A DNA stretch of 32,689 bases from UBA2210 sp036825195 (GCA_036825195.1 DAISYQ010000037.1:1-32689), one strand, 5' to 3'. Counted from the stretch's first letter, positions 7,412 through 15,117 are shown. Numbers and translations are program-made. Notes: generated by a model not told the origin, from the sequence alone.

Positions 7412-10043
7412 CCTCCGGTTGTGGTTCTTTTTTGCCTGTTGCTGGAAAGGAAACAGTGGCGGTGGTTCCCTCTCCCTCTTCACTCGCAATTTCTATTACA
7501 CCCTGGTGCAGGTCCATAATCTTTTTGATCTGTGTGAGACCGAGCCCCGTACCATAGCTTTTCTTGGTGAAGAAAGGGTTAAAGATGTGAGGCATGTCTT
7601 CCCTGGAGATTCCACACCCGTCGTCTTTGACCTCAACGTGCACCCATCCGTCTGTCTGCCTGGCGGATATTGTGAGCTTCCCGTTGTCATCCATTGCGTC
7701 TATGGCGTTGTGGTAGATGTTAAGAAAGACCTGTTCCAGCATCGCCGGATCTACGTTCAGCAGAGGGATATCCTTCGCAAGAGCCGTCTCCACCCGGATA
7801 TGTTTGTCTGACACGGATTTTTCGGTCATGGCGAGAGCATGATCGATGATATCTTCTAAAACGGAAGGCTTTATTATGGGTTCCGAGGGTTTCGCGTATG
7901 TGAGGATGTCATTAACAAGTTTCTCAAGATGTTCGACTTCCCTCGCGGCGATCTGGAATCTTTTTAGATCATTTCCCTCTGGTTTCATACGTTTTTCAAG
8001 GATCTGAAGACTCATTTTTATCGAAGAAAGGGGATTTCTGACCTCGTGGGCTATGCCGGCCGATAGTTGGCCGATAGCGGCAAGCTTTTGGCTCTCATAG
8101 AATTTTTTCTCCAGTCCCTTGAATTCCGTAATATCCCTCTGAACGAGGGTGTACCGGTTGGTTCCCTCTACGGGACGGGGTGTGATGAGCAGATTTCTCC
8201 GGGAACCATCTCGTGCGGTTACCGTCATTTCATAGGGAGTGAATATGCCCGCCTGTGCATCCTTCCATCGCTCCAGAACAAATTGCCTGTTTTCCTCATC
8301 AACAAAATCTGCGAAGTGTTTTCCTCCGAACTTCTCTGAGATAATTCCTCCGTCCTTCTTCACATCCCGACTTACAAAGTTGATGATCCCGTCCTTATTG
8401 AGATCTAATATCCTGTCCGGCAGGCTGTCTATGATGGACTGGAGATAGTTGTACAGTTTTTCCACTTCTTTGCGGAGGTTGATGTTTTCGGTCAGTTCGT
8501 TCTGAAGATTTTCGGCATATTCCTTCAGTTTGATGTCCATTTCTCTCTGTGACGTCACATCTTGAATGGTTTCAATGGCCGCAATAATTTCCCCTGTCTC
8601 ATCGTATATCGGGGCAGCCAGAAAATATATGTGTCGGTTTTTTCCCCCAAGATTTACGATGTAATCCCTGGCCTCATATGCTCCTTCCCTGACCGTCTCC
8701 GATTTTCGTACATCCTTGGTGTCGTAATATTTTTTGAGGGTATCCATATCGGAATCAACGATAATGTCGGCAATCGTGGGCCGTTTGGTCTTATAAAAGG
8801 GGATGGAATGTCGATCGCTCCCTATCATGTCATCGGCATCAACACCCGTCAGTTCGGAACAGGCCCTATTCCAGAGGATGACGTGGTGTTCTCTGTTCAG
8901 CACAAAGGTGGGAATCGGTGATCCCTCTATGACCCCCTCCGTTGTTTTGTGTTCTTTTAACAGTCTCTCCTGCCAATCCTCGCGTTCCCTGAGGCGTTTC
9001 AGCTCTTCATTGAGACGCAGCTGTTTTGCTCTGGCATTGGCTGCCGAGATGCCGACGATAATAACTACGATGATCAGTCCGAGGGTCCCGAGAATGATGT
9101 TTATAAAACCCTTGCGTGCCAAAAGAATAATCTCAGTGTGCAGTGTGGCAACCGATATGAACCAACGTCCCGAGTCCAAGGTAATAGGCGCGTAGGCTAC
9201 GATGCTCTTTTGGGTTTTGTCCCCGACAGTGGAGAACCGGTACTCTCCATAGCCTTCTTTTCCCTCTATCAGGGTTTCTTTCAGGGGTATCGCTCCATGG
9301 GATTGTATGCACTTCAGTGCTCCCAGATCCTTGCCGATAAAAGACCTGTCAGGGTGGGCAATGATTATGCCGCTGTCGTCCATTATCCATGCACAGTATG
9401 AGGTTTCGATCCTTGCCGTGAGATAGCGGTCAACGATAGTTGCAAGTGAAAGGACCGCCAGGACTGCTCCGGTGAATTTGTTTTCTGAATCATAGGTGGG
9501 AACGGCGATGATTACCGGTCGAGAGGTTTCTTGCCCAGTATGCTGCTTTTCTTTATTCGACGACAGCAAATCGCTTACATATGGCTTGCCTGTTTTCTGG
9601 ATCTTGCGGAGATAATCGAAAGACTGGAAATACGTGTCCGGGATCTTCTCCAGGACGGAAGAGGGATATGCCTGTGATATGAAGCCGTCGTTGTTTTCGA
9701 CTGCTATGCATTCCACTTGTCCTCTCAGGGTATCGTATATTCTCCGTATTTCTTGCACGGTGACCTTTGTCGGACCATCCTTGATATGCGGCAGCATGGC
9801 AACGATGATCATGCTCTTTTCAACACTGGAAATGAAATCCTCGATCCCGGTAGCTGTTCCTCGGGCAATGGCTAACTGTTGCCGGCCAAACTGTTCAACA
9901 ATATCCTTTTCACGGGCATAGTTAACGGTAAGAGCCAGAATGAGAATAAATATGATTACCGCTGCTGTGGTTATCCAGATGGAAATCCTCATATTGGGCC
10001 GAGCAATCGACGGAACATGGTTTTCGGTATCTGTCTTGTTCAT
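7377..10043 (-). CDS. Membrane sensor histidine kinase, dCache-PAS-PAS-HisKA-HATPase (NtrB type)
   Basis: This 888-aa protein has a membrane helix (about 20-41), an extracytoplasmic double-Cache sensor (about 45-305), a second helix (about 312-334), a coiled coil and then two PAS domains (about 368-495 and 530-640). The second PAS follows another coiled coil (500-530). The HisKA domain has phospho-acceptor H666 in AGIAHEVRNPL. The HATPase domain has N-box NIYHNAIDA (775-783), G1 DDGCG (807-811) and G2 GTGLGL (831-836). It should sense a small extracytoplasmic ligand (dCache domains bind amino acids or carboxylates in characterised proteins) and phosphorylate the NtrC-type regulator downstream. 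AAGGAAG precedes the ATG. A small membrane-protein gene lies 29 nt upstream on the same strand. Confidence 0.95.
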   Translation of the reverse strand: MNKTDTENHVPSIARPNMRISIWITTAAVIIFILILALTVNYAREKDIVEQFGRQQLAIARGTATGIEDFISSVEKSMIIVAMLPHIKDGPTKVTVQEIRRIYDTLRGQVECIAVENNDGFISQAYPSSVLEKIPDTYFQSFDYLRKIQKTGKPYVSDLLSSNKEKQHTGQETSRPVIIAVPTYDSENKFTGAVLAVLSLATIVDRYLTARIETSYCAWIMDDSGIIIAHPDRSFIGKDLGALKCIQSHGAIPLKETLIEGKEGYGEYRFSTVGDKTQKSIVAYAPITLDSGRWFISVATLHTEIILLARKGFINIILGTLGLIIVVIIVGISAANARAKQLRLNEELKRLREREDWQERLLKEHKTTEGVIEGSPIPTFVLNREHHVILWNRACSELTGVDADDMIGSDRHSIPFYKTKRPTIADIIVDSDMDTLKKYYDTKDVRKSETVREGAYEARDYIVNLGGKNRHIYFLAAPIYDETGEIIAAIETIQDVTSQREMDIKLKEYAENLQNELTENINLRKEVEKLYNYLQSIIDSLPDRILDLNKDGIINFVSRDVKKDGGIISEKFGGKHFADFVDEENRQFVLERWKDAQAGIFTPYEMTVTARDGSRRNLLITPRPVEGTNRYTLVQRDITEFKGLEKKFYESQKLAAIGQLSAGIAHEVRNPLSSIKMSLQILEKRMKPEGNDLKRFQIAAREVEHLEKLVNDILTYAKPSEPIIKPSVLEDIIDHALAMTEKSVSDKHIRVETALAKDIPLLNVDPAMLEQVFLNIYHNAIDAMDDNGKLTISARQTDGWVHVEVKDDGCGISREDMPHIFNPFFTKKSYGTGLGLTQIKKIMDLHQGVIEIASEEGEGTTATVSFPATGKKEPQPEDGSQGSSADFS

Positions 10044-10072
10044 GCTTCCTTGAAATTCCGGATTACAGGATA

Positions 10073-10249
10073 CTATCTGTTATCGTTGTTATTTCTGTCT
10101 TCATACCATCTGACGGCGAAGATCACATAAACGGACACGGCGGCTCCAAGCGAGATAAGGAGTGTAACAAGTCCGCTCTGAATACCTACAACCTCTTTAC
10201 AGATCAACCAGACCACCAGATAGGTGATCACTGTCAGTATCTCCTGCAT
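10073..10249 (-). CDS. Small two-helix membrane protein, unknown function
   Basis: This 58-aa protein has two predicted membrane helices (about residues 4-23 and 26-48) and a polar tail RWYEDRNNNDNR. GGAGG lies 6 nt before ATG 10249, a far better start than the upstream in-frame ATGs at 10279 and 10273, which have none. It ends 29 nt before the kinase gene on the same strand, so it is likely the first gene of the kinase-regulator operon. I recognise no family. By position it could modulate the kinase or interact with the F0 complex; this is inference only. Confidence 0.65.
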   Translation of the reverse strand: MQEILTVITYLVVWLICKEVVGIQSGLVTLLISLGAAVSVYVIFAVRWYEDRNNNDNR

Positions 10250-10587
10250 TGTCAACCTCCATTGCGTTGGCATTCCCATTCAGAAATGAACGTGTTAAAG
10301 GAATGGACACAGATACTTGGATACTACAGACCTTGGTGGTAATTTTCAATAGAAATCACGAAAGATACTGCTCATCTCGGTACGGAGGGGAATGGGGATG
10401 TCGGCTCGTAACGACAGGGAACGGCCAATACTTGCATCCAAACAGGTTTATCATATCGATTAGCATATATGAAGTGAAGCGGAGCCGTATTCCTTTCCAA
10501 TGAATTCAGAGCGACCATAATTATCTGGCTCATCAGAGAGCCTTTGGCCTTGATTGTGGCTCCATTCCCATGCACGATCGTTCTACT

Positions 10588-10620
10588 TTTCGTTCAATTT
10601 GTCTCTTCAATTGAATGAAA
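10588..10620. promoter_or_regulatory. Inverted repeat, candidate enhancer for a sigma-54 activator
   Basis: TTTCGTTCAATT (10588-10599) and AATTGAATGAAA (10609-10620) are inverted copies with 11 of 12 matches, separated by 9 nt. The element ends about 107 bp upstream of the -24 box of the sigma-54 promoter before atpE, where NtrC-type activators usually bind as dimers. That the neighbouring regulator binds here is inference. Confidence 0.5.
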
Positions 10621-10726
10621 TGTTAAATCTGACATCTTCGAATTGTATCTGGAGCACCACGGATGATATATGATATAAGTAGTAAGTGCAGTATGTTAAA
10701 CGAAATGATGTTCGTGAGATCATAAC

Positions 10727-10742
10727 TGGCATGTCTGTTGCA
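10727..10742 (+). promoter_or_regulatory. Sigma-54 (-24/-12) promoter of atpE
   Basis: TGGCATGTCTGTTGCA matches the consensus TGGCACGNNNNTTGCW at all but one fixed position, with the correct GG-to-GC spacing. The predicted transcript would start near 10753 and carry an 80-nt leader before the strong atpE ribosome site. The next gene on the same strand is atpE. An NtrC-type activator is encoded on the opposite strand a few kilobases away. Confidence 0.72.
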
Positions 10743-10836
10743 AAAGAACGGGCGGTTTCAGGGTAAACCATGTCCATAAATTTTTGTGCAATATGTATGA
10801 ATAAAAACCACGTATCAAAGAGGAAAGGAGAAAAAA

Positions 10837-11214
10837 ATGTTAAGGAATTCTGTAAAATGGATGTCAACCCTGCTGGTGTCGGCGGCGATCCTGTTGTTAT
10901 CTTCACCGATGGTATTTGCAGCTGAGACCCTCCCGGATGAAGGGGGATCTTTGATAAAGGTCATCTTCGCCGTCGGCGCTATGATCGGAGCCGGTTTGGC
11001 GATCGGCCTCGGGGCGATTGGGGCCGGTGCCGGTATCGGTAATGCCGCGAATGGAGCCTGTAGTGCAGTCGGAAGGAATCCCGGTGTTCAGGGTAAGATT
11101 ATGATGACCATGCTGGTCGGTATGGCTATGGCGGAATCGATCGCCATTTATGCCCTTGTCGTTTCGCTTGTTCTTCTCTATGCAAACCCTTACACGAGTT
11201 TTCTTTGGGGTTAA
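10837..11214 (+). CDS. atpE: F-type ATP synthase subunit c with N-terminal signal-like extension
   Basis: Subunit c builds the rotating proteolipid ring. Residues 1-29 form a signal-peptide-like extension (basic start, hydrophobic core, VFA-A cleavage pattern), and the mature hairpin begins near residue 38. Helix 1 is Gly-rich (GAMIGAGLAIGLGAIGAGAG), the polar loop is GRNPGVQGK (79-87), and helix 2 carries the ion-binding carboxylate E100 in MAESIAIYALVVSLVLLYANP. Ser101 and Tyr105 match positions used in sodium-binding rings, but the helix-1 Gln of those rings is Ile here and the Thr after Ser is also Ile, so proton use seems more likely. AAAGGAG precedes the ATG. The gene stands apart from atpB and is followed 52 nt later by a dCache gene. 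Confidence 0.95.
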   Translation: MLRNSVKWMSTLLVSAAILLLSSPMVFAAETLPDEGGSLIKVIFAVGAMIGAGLAIGLGAIGAGAGIGNAANGACSAVGRNPGVQGKIMMTMLVGMAMAESIAIYALVVSLVLLYANPYTSFLWG

Positions 11215-11266
11215 TCGGCGCTGAGCAACTAACTTCAAAATTAACAAACGTTAGGGGGAGATGAAT

Positions 11267-12565
11267 ATGTCAGAAACTAAAAAGGGTAAGCAGTTTTTTA
11301 CGGTATCGAGGGTATTCTTTCTGCTTATCGTAATCCCCTTATTGCTGACGTCTTTTTTGATAGCCAATGGCATCTTCCAATTAGGGGACACATCGAAGAA
11401 GGGGGCAGCGGCTGTTCTTGATCAGAAGGCGCAGGAAGAGATTATGATGCGCGCTGTTGCAGTAGCCGAGAATGTTGCTTCTTTTCTGCAGGAATGTGAA
11501 AAAGACACATTGGTGGCGACCATTCTTCCAGCAGAAGCCGAAAAATACAAAGAGTTTGTATTGAAAAACAAGCGGGCTCTCTGGATAAAGAAAAACGGTA
11601 AGATTGTCAAATCTTCCGAACCCATGTATGTGGAAATGGCCCTGGTGGACAAGGCGGGGAACGAAGTTATCAAGATTGTCGATGGAGAGATCGTGCCGAC
11701 AACCAAGCTGGTAAATGTGAGTGATCCACAAAATACGACCTATAAATCAGAAGATTACTTTGCCAGGACAAAAAAACTTGACAAGGGAAATGTCTATGTA
11801 TCCCACGTCACCGGCTGGTATGTAAACCGAGGTGATTTCGAGAAGGGAAAGCGGTTTGAGGGCATCGTTCGTCTGGCGACACCACTCTTTGATAAACAGG
11901 GTTTTGCCGGACTTGTTACTCTCGCCCTTGATGTACGTCAGCTTGCAAAATTTACGGACAATATTATACCCACCGAGGCAGACTACGTATTTGAAGCGGA
12001 TTCATCAACGGGAAACTACGCATATATGGTTGATGACAGGGGATTTGTCATATCGCATCCCGATGATTTCCATATAACGGGTAACTATCAGGATGGAACG
12101 CCCGTTCCACCTCTTACGAGTGAGACGCTGGAGGGTATGACGAAGAAGGGTGAAGAGGTGCTCAATCTCTCCTTACTCGGCTTCATGGACCCCGCGCTAC
12201 CTGAAGTCGCGAAGGATGCGTCCGAAGGTCATTCGGGAAATAAAGTCTACAAGTTTGGTAATCACACCAAATTTGTCGCCTATGCTCCGATACCGTTCTA
12301 CTCGGCAACCTATCCCAAACCTGCCGGATTTGGGTGGATAGGGATGGGTCTCGATGTCGACAAGTTTAATGAGATGGCACTGGCTACTTCGCAGAAGATC
12401 GAAAAAGAGGCGAGTGCATGGATGAAAACGATAATCATGATTATTATTATCGCGATCATTATCCTTTTCCTCATTTCTGCATTGCTTTCGAGGGGTATCA
12501 ATCGTTCGATCGAAGCGGAAGTTCCGGAGGGGGCGAAGCCTCATTATTACGATGATGAAGATTAG
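11267..12565 (+). CDS. dCache-domain membrane protein without output domain
   Basis: This 432-aa protein has a membrane helix near the N-terminus (about 14-36) and a large extracytoplasmic region of about 340 residues. The region shows double-Cache features such as YMVDDRGFVISHPDDF, FVAYAPIPFYSATYPKPAGFGWIGMGLD. A second helix follows (about 387-408), with a short acidic tail ending YYDDED. It looks like the sensor half of a chemoreceptor or kinase, but has no HAMP, kinase, cyclase or methyl-accepting domain. ATG 11267 has GGGGGAG six bases upstream and is preferred to ATG 11261, which abuts it. The gene lies 52 nt behind atpE and before a strong terminator, so it is probably co-transcribed with atpE. 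Its function is unknown. Confidence 0.8.
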   Translation: MSETKKGKQFFTVSRVFFLLIVIPLLLTSFLIANGIFQLGDTSKKGAAAVLDQKAQEEIMMRAVAVAENVASFLQECEKDTLVATILPAEAEKYKEFVLKNKRALWIKKNGKIVKSSEPMYVEMALVDKAGNEVIKIVDGEIVPTTKLVNVSDPQNTTYKSEDYFARTKKLDKGNVYVSHVTGWYVNRGDFEKGKRFEGIVRLATPLFDKQGFAGLVTLALDVRQLAKFTDNIIPTEADYVFEADSSTGNYAYMVDDRGFVISHPDDFHITGNYQDGTPVPPLTSETLEGMTKKGEEVLNLSLLGFMDPALPEVAKDASEGHSGNKVYKFGNHTKFVAYAPIPFYSATYPKPAGFGWIGMGLDVDKFNEMALATSQKIEKEASAWMKTIIMIIIIAIIILFLISALLSRGINRSIEAEVPEGAKPHYYDDED

Positions 12566-12657
12566 ATAAGGCGGATACCGGGGTACTAATTCAGCCGAGT
12601 TTTTTATTGCGGATACTTTTTTACTCGAGTAAGATTTTTTACAAAGATTGTAATGCC

Positions 12658-12690
12658 AAAGGCCGGAAGCATATGCTTCCGGCCTTTTCT
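12658..12690 (+). terminator. Strong intrinsic terminator after atpE-dCache unit
   Basis: A perfect 15-bp self-complementary stem, AAAGGCCGGAAGCAT paired with ATGCTTCCGGCCTTT, spans 12658-12687 and is followed by a short T run. It lies 93 nt after the dCache stop codon. The symmetric A and T runs let it act in either direction. Confidence 0.9.
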
Positions 12691-12782
12691 ATGGTGACGG
12701 ATTCATGGGGCAAAATCCTTGAAGTGTTCATATAGGTATGATAGTCTGAAAAAGATTAATCTGGCAACCGGGAGGGTGCTGT

Positions 12783-13010
12783 ATGAGTAGATATAGCAGG
12801 ACGTTGACGGAGAACGATACGATTTACGATCTCGTCGATGTGGTTGAGGAAGATACTAGAAGAGCCGTATCGGTTGATACTCAGGATGATGAGATTGCCG
12901 GTATTGTTTCACGGGTTGCGGAGAGGATTGCCAGGGAGATGTTTCCCGCCATTGCCGAAAGGATTATACGGGAAGAGATAGACAAGTTAAAGGAAAAACC
13001 GGGTGAATAG
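12783..13010 (+). CDS. Small hypothetical protein with amphipathic helical C-terminus
   Basis: This 75-aa protein has an acidic N-terminal half (TIYDLVDVVEEDTRR) and a C-terminal amphipathic helical region, IVSRVAERIAREMFPAIAER followed by IIREEIDKLKE. The latter has the VAERIAREMFPAIAERIIREEI rhythm found in many deltaproteobacterial zinc-ribbon and regulator proteins, and is reminiscent of the PopZ C-terminal oligomerisation helices. I do not recognise it as a defined family, and that resemblance is only a guess. GGGAGGG seven bases before the ATG makes the start firm. It lies 3 nt before the next gene and likely opens the 12783-14399 operon. Confidence 0.7.
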   Translation: MSRYSRTLTENDTIYDLVDVVEEDTRRAVSVDTQDDEIAGIVSRVAERIAREMFPAIAERIIREEIDKLKEKPGE

Positions 13011-13013
13011 GTA

Positions 13014-13757
13014 GTGAATACCTTCAAGGGGAAACCGATTCTGGTGGGGCGGAGAGATCTCTTGAAAAACTTGTTTTATTGTGCGTTGCCTGCAATTCTA
13101 TGTTTTCTTGTGTTGTATCCCTTATGTGCGTATTCCAGCCGGGACATTGTCAAAACGGTTGAAGCAGAAGGGTCAGCCCTTGTGTCTGCTGAAGGCAATG
13201 AACCGGCCCGAGACAGGGCTATAAACGATTCGATGAAAAAGGCGGTGGAACGGATATTGTACCTGTTCATTGCCGAGGATGTTGCGCAAGAAAATATTGA
13301 AGCTATCGATGATACTATTTATTCCAAGTCCCGGAGCTATATACGGGATTACCGGGTTTTGCGTGAAGGTACGGAAAATGATTTTTACCGTGTAAGGGTA
13401 CGGATCACCCTGTCGGTGAGTGAAATAAAGGATGATCTTGAAAGGTTGGGTCTTCTCACTGATACATGGGGTGTGGAAGAGGATGCTCCGGCAGTTGTTG
13501 TAAGGGTTGTGGTTCATGGTATAGAGGAGTACAGTCATTTCAGGATGCTGAAAGAAACATTGGAAACTGATATACAGATGGTGAATGCCGTGCATCTGAG
13601 AAAGATGGAATGGGGTGTGGCGGAGATGGACGTCGGCATGAAAGGAAGTGCCGCCGGGCTTGCCAATGCATTGACATGGAGGGAATTCGAAGATTTCTCG
13701 CTGTATATAAACGATGTCAGAGCTGATTTTGTCGGTCTCGATATGGTGAAGGAGTAA
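13014..13757 (+). CDS. Exported FlgT-like protein
   Basis: This 247-aa protein has an N-terminal export signal (hydrophobic LFYCALPAILCFLVLYPLCA), then a domain beginning VKTVEAEGSALVSAEGNEPA and RDRAINDSMKKAVE. That pattern recurs at the N-terminus of FlgT-like and related envelope proteins. It probably acts in the periplasm with the lipoprotein encoded next. The start is ambiguous. GTG 13014 leaves a GRRDLLK sequence resembling a twin-arginine motif but lacks a ribosome site. TTG 13062 has GGAGAG five bases upstream and gives an ordinary Sec signal (MKNLFYCALPAILCF). The next gene follows immediately after the stop. Confidence 0.6.
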   Translation: MNTFKGKPILVGRRDLLKNLFYCALPAILCFLVLYPLCAYSSRDIVKTVEAEGSALVSAEGNEPARDRAINDSMKKAVERILYLFIAEDVAQENIEAIDDTIYSKSRSYIRDYRVLREGTENDFYRVRVRITLSVSEIKDDLERLGLLTDTWGVEEDAPAVVVRVVVHGIEEYSHFRMLKETLETDIQMVNAVHLRKMEWGVAEMDVGMKGSAAGLANALTWREFEDFSLYINDVRADFVGLDMVKE

Positions 13758-14399
13758 GTGTTGATCTGTAAAGTCAGGGCAGTCTTTTTGTTGTGGATCA
13801 TTGCCTGTGTCCTATCAGGTTGTGCGTCCGGTGTTCCCCATACTATTGTCGGGGATTATCATCAAAGAGGTGTACGACTCATTGTTCTGGCGCCTGTTGA
13901 TAACAGAACGAATGACAAACAGGCCGCGCAGCTTCTGCGGGAAAATATACTTGAAAAGCTGTATGCCAAAGGATATCCTCGGATACCTCTCGACATGATA
14001 GACGAAAAATTGGCTTCGGATTGTGGGTGGAATCCGGAAATCAACAATGCATGCGATCTTTCACCGGAGATAATCGGGAAGCTGCTGAATGTTGATGCCG
14101 TCATGTACTGTAGTCTGCTCGAGTGGAAAACCTCCTTCATCAGTATCTATGCACCCACAACAGTTTCCGTCTCCCTTCGATTGAGGGACGCAAAAACGGG
14201 AACGGAACTATGGAGTTCACAATATCGTGTGGTCGACAGGCACTATGACTTCACGCGGAAAAGACTTGAATTAAAAGCATGTCAATCGTATGAGCCGGCT
14301 ATCAGGAAGATTATTGATGAGACCCTTTCCAGTCTTCCCGATGGGCCCGATTGTGTGGAGAATCCTCCTCCGGAAAAGAGATTTTGGGAATTGTGGTAA
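13758..14399 (+). CDS. Lipoprotein, GNA1162-like (DUF799-type)
   Basis: This 213-aa protein has a signal peptide ending in the lipobox LSGC (Cys22), so it is predicted to be lipid-anchored in the envelope. The body resembles GNA1162-type lipoproteins: RLIVLAPVDNRTNDKQAAQL, then GYPRIPLDMIDEKL, LLNVDAVMYCSLLEWKTSF, and SVSLRLRDAKTGTELWSS. This fold is shared with the periplasmic TolB/CsgG-like family that builds envelope assemblies. The start may be GTG 13758 or TTG 13761; AAGGAG at 13749-13754 spaces better to the second. It overlaps nothing and directly follows the FlgT-like gene, which suggests joint function. The precise role is unknown. Confidence 0.7.
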   Translation: MLICKVRAVFLLWIIACVLSGCASGVPHTIVGDYHQRGVRLIVLAPVDNRTNDKQAAQLLRENILEKLYAKGYPRIPLDMIDEKLASDCGWNPEINNACDLSPEIIGKLLNVDAVMYCSLLEWKTSFISIYAPTTVSVSLRLRDAKTGTELWSSQYRVVDRHYDFTRKRLELKACQSYEPAIRKIIDETLSSLPDGPDCVENPPPEKRFWELW

Positions 14400-14418
14400 G
14401 ATAGTGAGATCGTAGATT

Positions 14419-14955
14419 ATGAACGTTCCGAATACGCTCACCCTTATGCGCATCATCCTGGTCCCTGTCTTCGTCATACTCCTGATGCAGGGTTCCTTTT
14501 CTTACGCCCTCATCGTATTTATCATTGCCGGTGTAACAGACGGCCTGGATGGGTTTCTGGCACGGATATTAAAACAGCAGACGATCTTAGGCGCATATCT
14601 GGATCCGCTGGCAGACAAGGCGTTGATAGTGACGGCTTTCGTTGCTCTTTCGATTCTGGATATTATTCCGGGCTGGCTTACGGTCATCATCATAAGCAGG
14701 GATTGTATTATTCTACTTGGCGTGTCCGTACTCTCTCTTATGTCGGTTTCTTTCGAGATACGTCCCGCCTATGTGAGTAAGGCGACTACGTTTTTGCAGC
14801 TTATAACCGTTTTTCTTGTACTCGTATCGATGTGGCTGCCCGGATATATCAACCATATGATGATTGTGACCTTATTCTGGATTACCTCATTTTTTACCGT
14901 GGTCTCCGGATTTAATTATATTTTCAGAGGCATAAAAATCATAAACAGCTCATAG
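14419..14955 (+). CDS. pgsA: CDP-diacylglycerol-glycerol-3-phosphate 3-phosphatidyltransferase
   Basis: This enzyme condenses CDP-diacylglycerol with glycerol-3-phosphate to make phosphatidylglycerol phosphate in the inner membrane. The CDP-alcohol phosphotransferase signature D-G-x2-A-R-x8-G-x3-D-x3-D is intact in DGFLARILKQQTILGAYLDP followed by LADK. The N-terminus MNVPNTLTLMRIILVPVFVI is typical of PgsA. Several hydrophobic helices follow, and 178 aa is the usual size. The start is ATG 14419, 19 nt after the lipoprotein stop, with only a weak GAGAT ribosome site. Other CDP-alcohol transferases (for example PssA) are larger and start differently. Confidence 0.92.
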   Translation: MNVPNTLTLMRIILVPVFVILLMQGSFSYALIVFIIAGVTDGLDGFLARILKQQTILGAYLDPLADKALIVTAFVALSILDIIPGWLTVIIISRDCIILLGVSVLSLMSVSFEIRPAYVSKATTFLQLITVFLVLVSMWLPGYINHMMIVTLFWITSFFTVVSGFNYIFRGIKIINSS

Positions 14956-14971
14956 GTTTTTATAATATTTC

Positions 14972-15000
14972 TTGACAGAAGGCCTTTTTATTGTTAGGTG
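14972..15000 (+). promoter_or_regulatory. Possible promoter of tRNA-Val
   Basis: A consensus TTGACA at 14972-14977 is followed after 17 nt by TAGGTG (14995-15000), a poor -10. The position, about 27 nt before the tRNA, is right for a tRNA promoter. The -10 match is too weak for more confidence. Confidence 0.4.
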
Positions 15001-15026
15001 ATTTTTTCTTTTTTAGGTCACACCAT

Positions 15027-15101
15027 AGGCACGTAGCTCAGGGGGAGAGCATCACCTTGACACGGTGGGGGTCCAGGGTTCAAATCCCTGCGTGCCTACC
15101 A
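15027..15101 (+). tRNA. tRNA-Val (anticodon GAC)
   Basis: The full cloverleaf folds. The acceptor AGGCACG pairs perfectly with CGTGCCT, the D-stem is GCTC/GAGC, and the anticodon stem TCACC/GGTGG contains one T-G pair. The loop TTGACAC has anticodon GAC, which reads GUC/GUU valine codons. The T-arm is CAGGG-TTCAAAT-CCCTG, the discriminator base is A, and CCA is genome-encoded. It stands alone between pgsA and thrS. Confidence 0.97.
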
Positions 15102-15117
15102 TTTATTTTATGTATGT

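Larger units (their letters stand above)
10280..10836. other. 557-nt intergenic region before atpE
   Basis: No credible gene is seen here: the short ORFs on both strands lack ribosome sites and recognisable sequence. The right half contains the inverted repeat at 10588-10620, a 7-bp tandem repeat (ATGATAT twice, 10663-10676), a small ACGAA/TTCGT inverted repeat at 10700-10715, and the sigma-54-type promoter at 10727-10742. The left part, 10280-10580, shows nothing I can name. Confidence 0.6.

Noticed and set aside
10372..10575. 67-aa minus-strand ORF in the atpE upstream region
   Set aside because: No ribosome site, no recognisable domain, and it stops well before any neighbouring operon.
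10620..10727. IHF binding site between the inverted repeat and the sigma-54 promoter
   Set aside because: The DNA is A+T rich, but I could not find a match to the WATCAANNNNTTR consensus on either strand.
10837..11214. Sodium-specific c subunit
   Set aside because: Ser101 and Tyr105 fit, but the helix-1 Gln and the Thr of known sodium rings are both Ile here, so I do not claim it.
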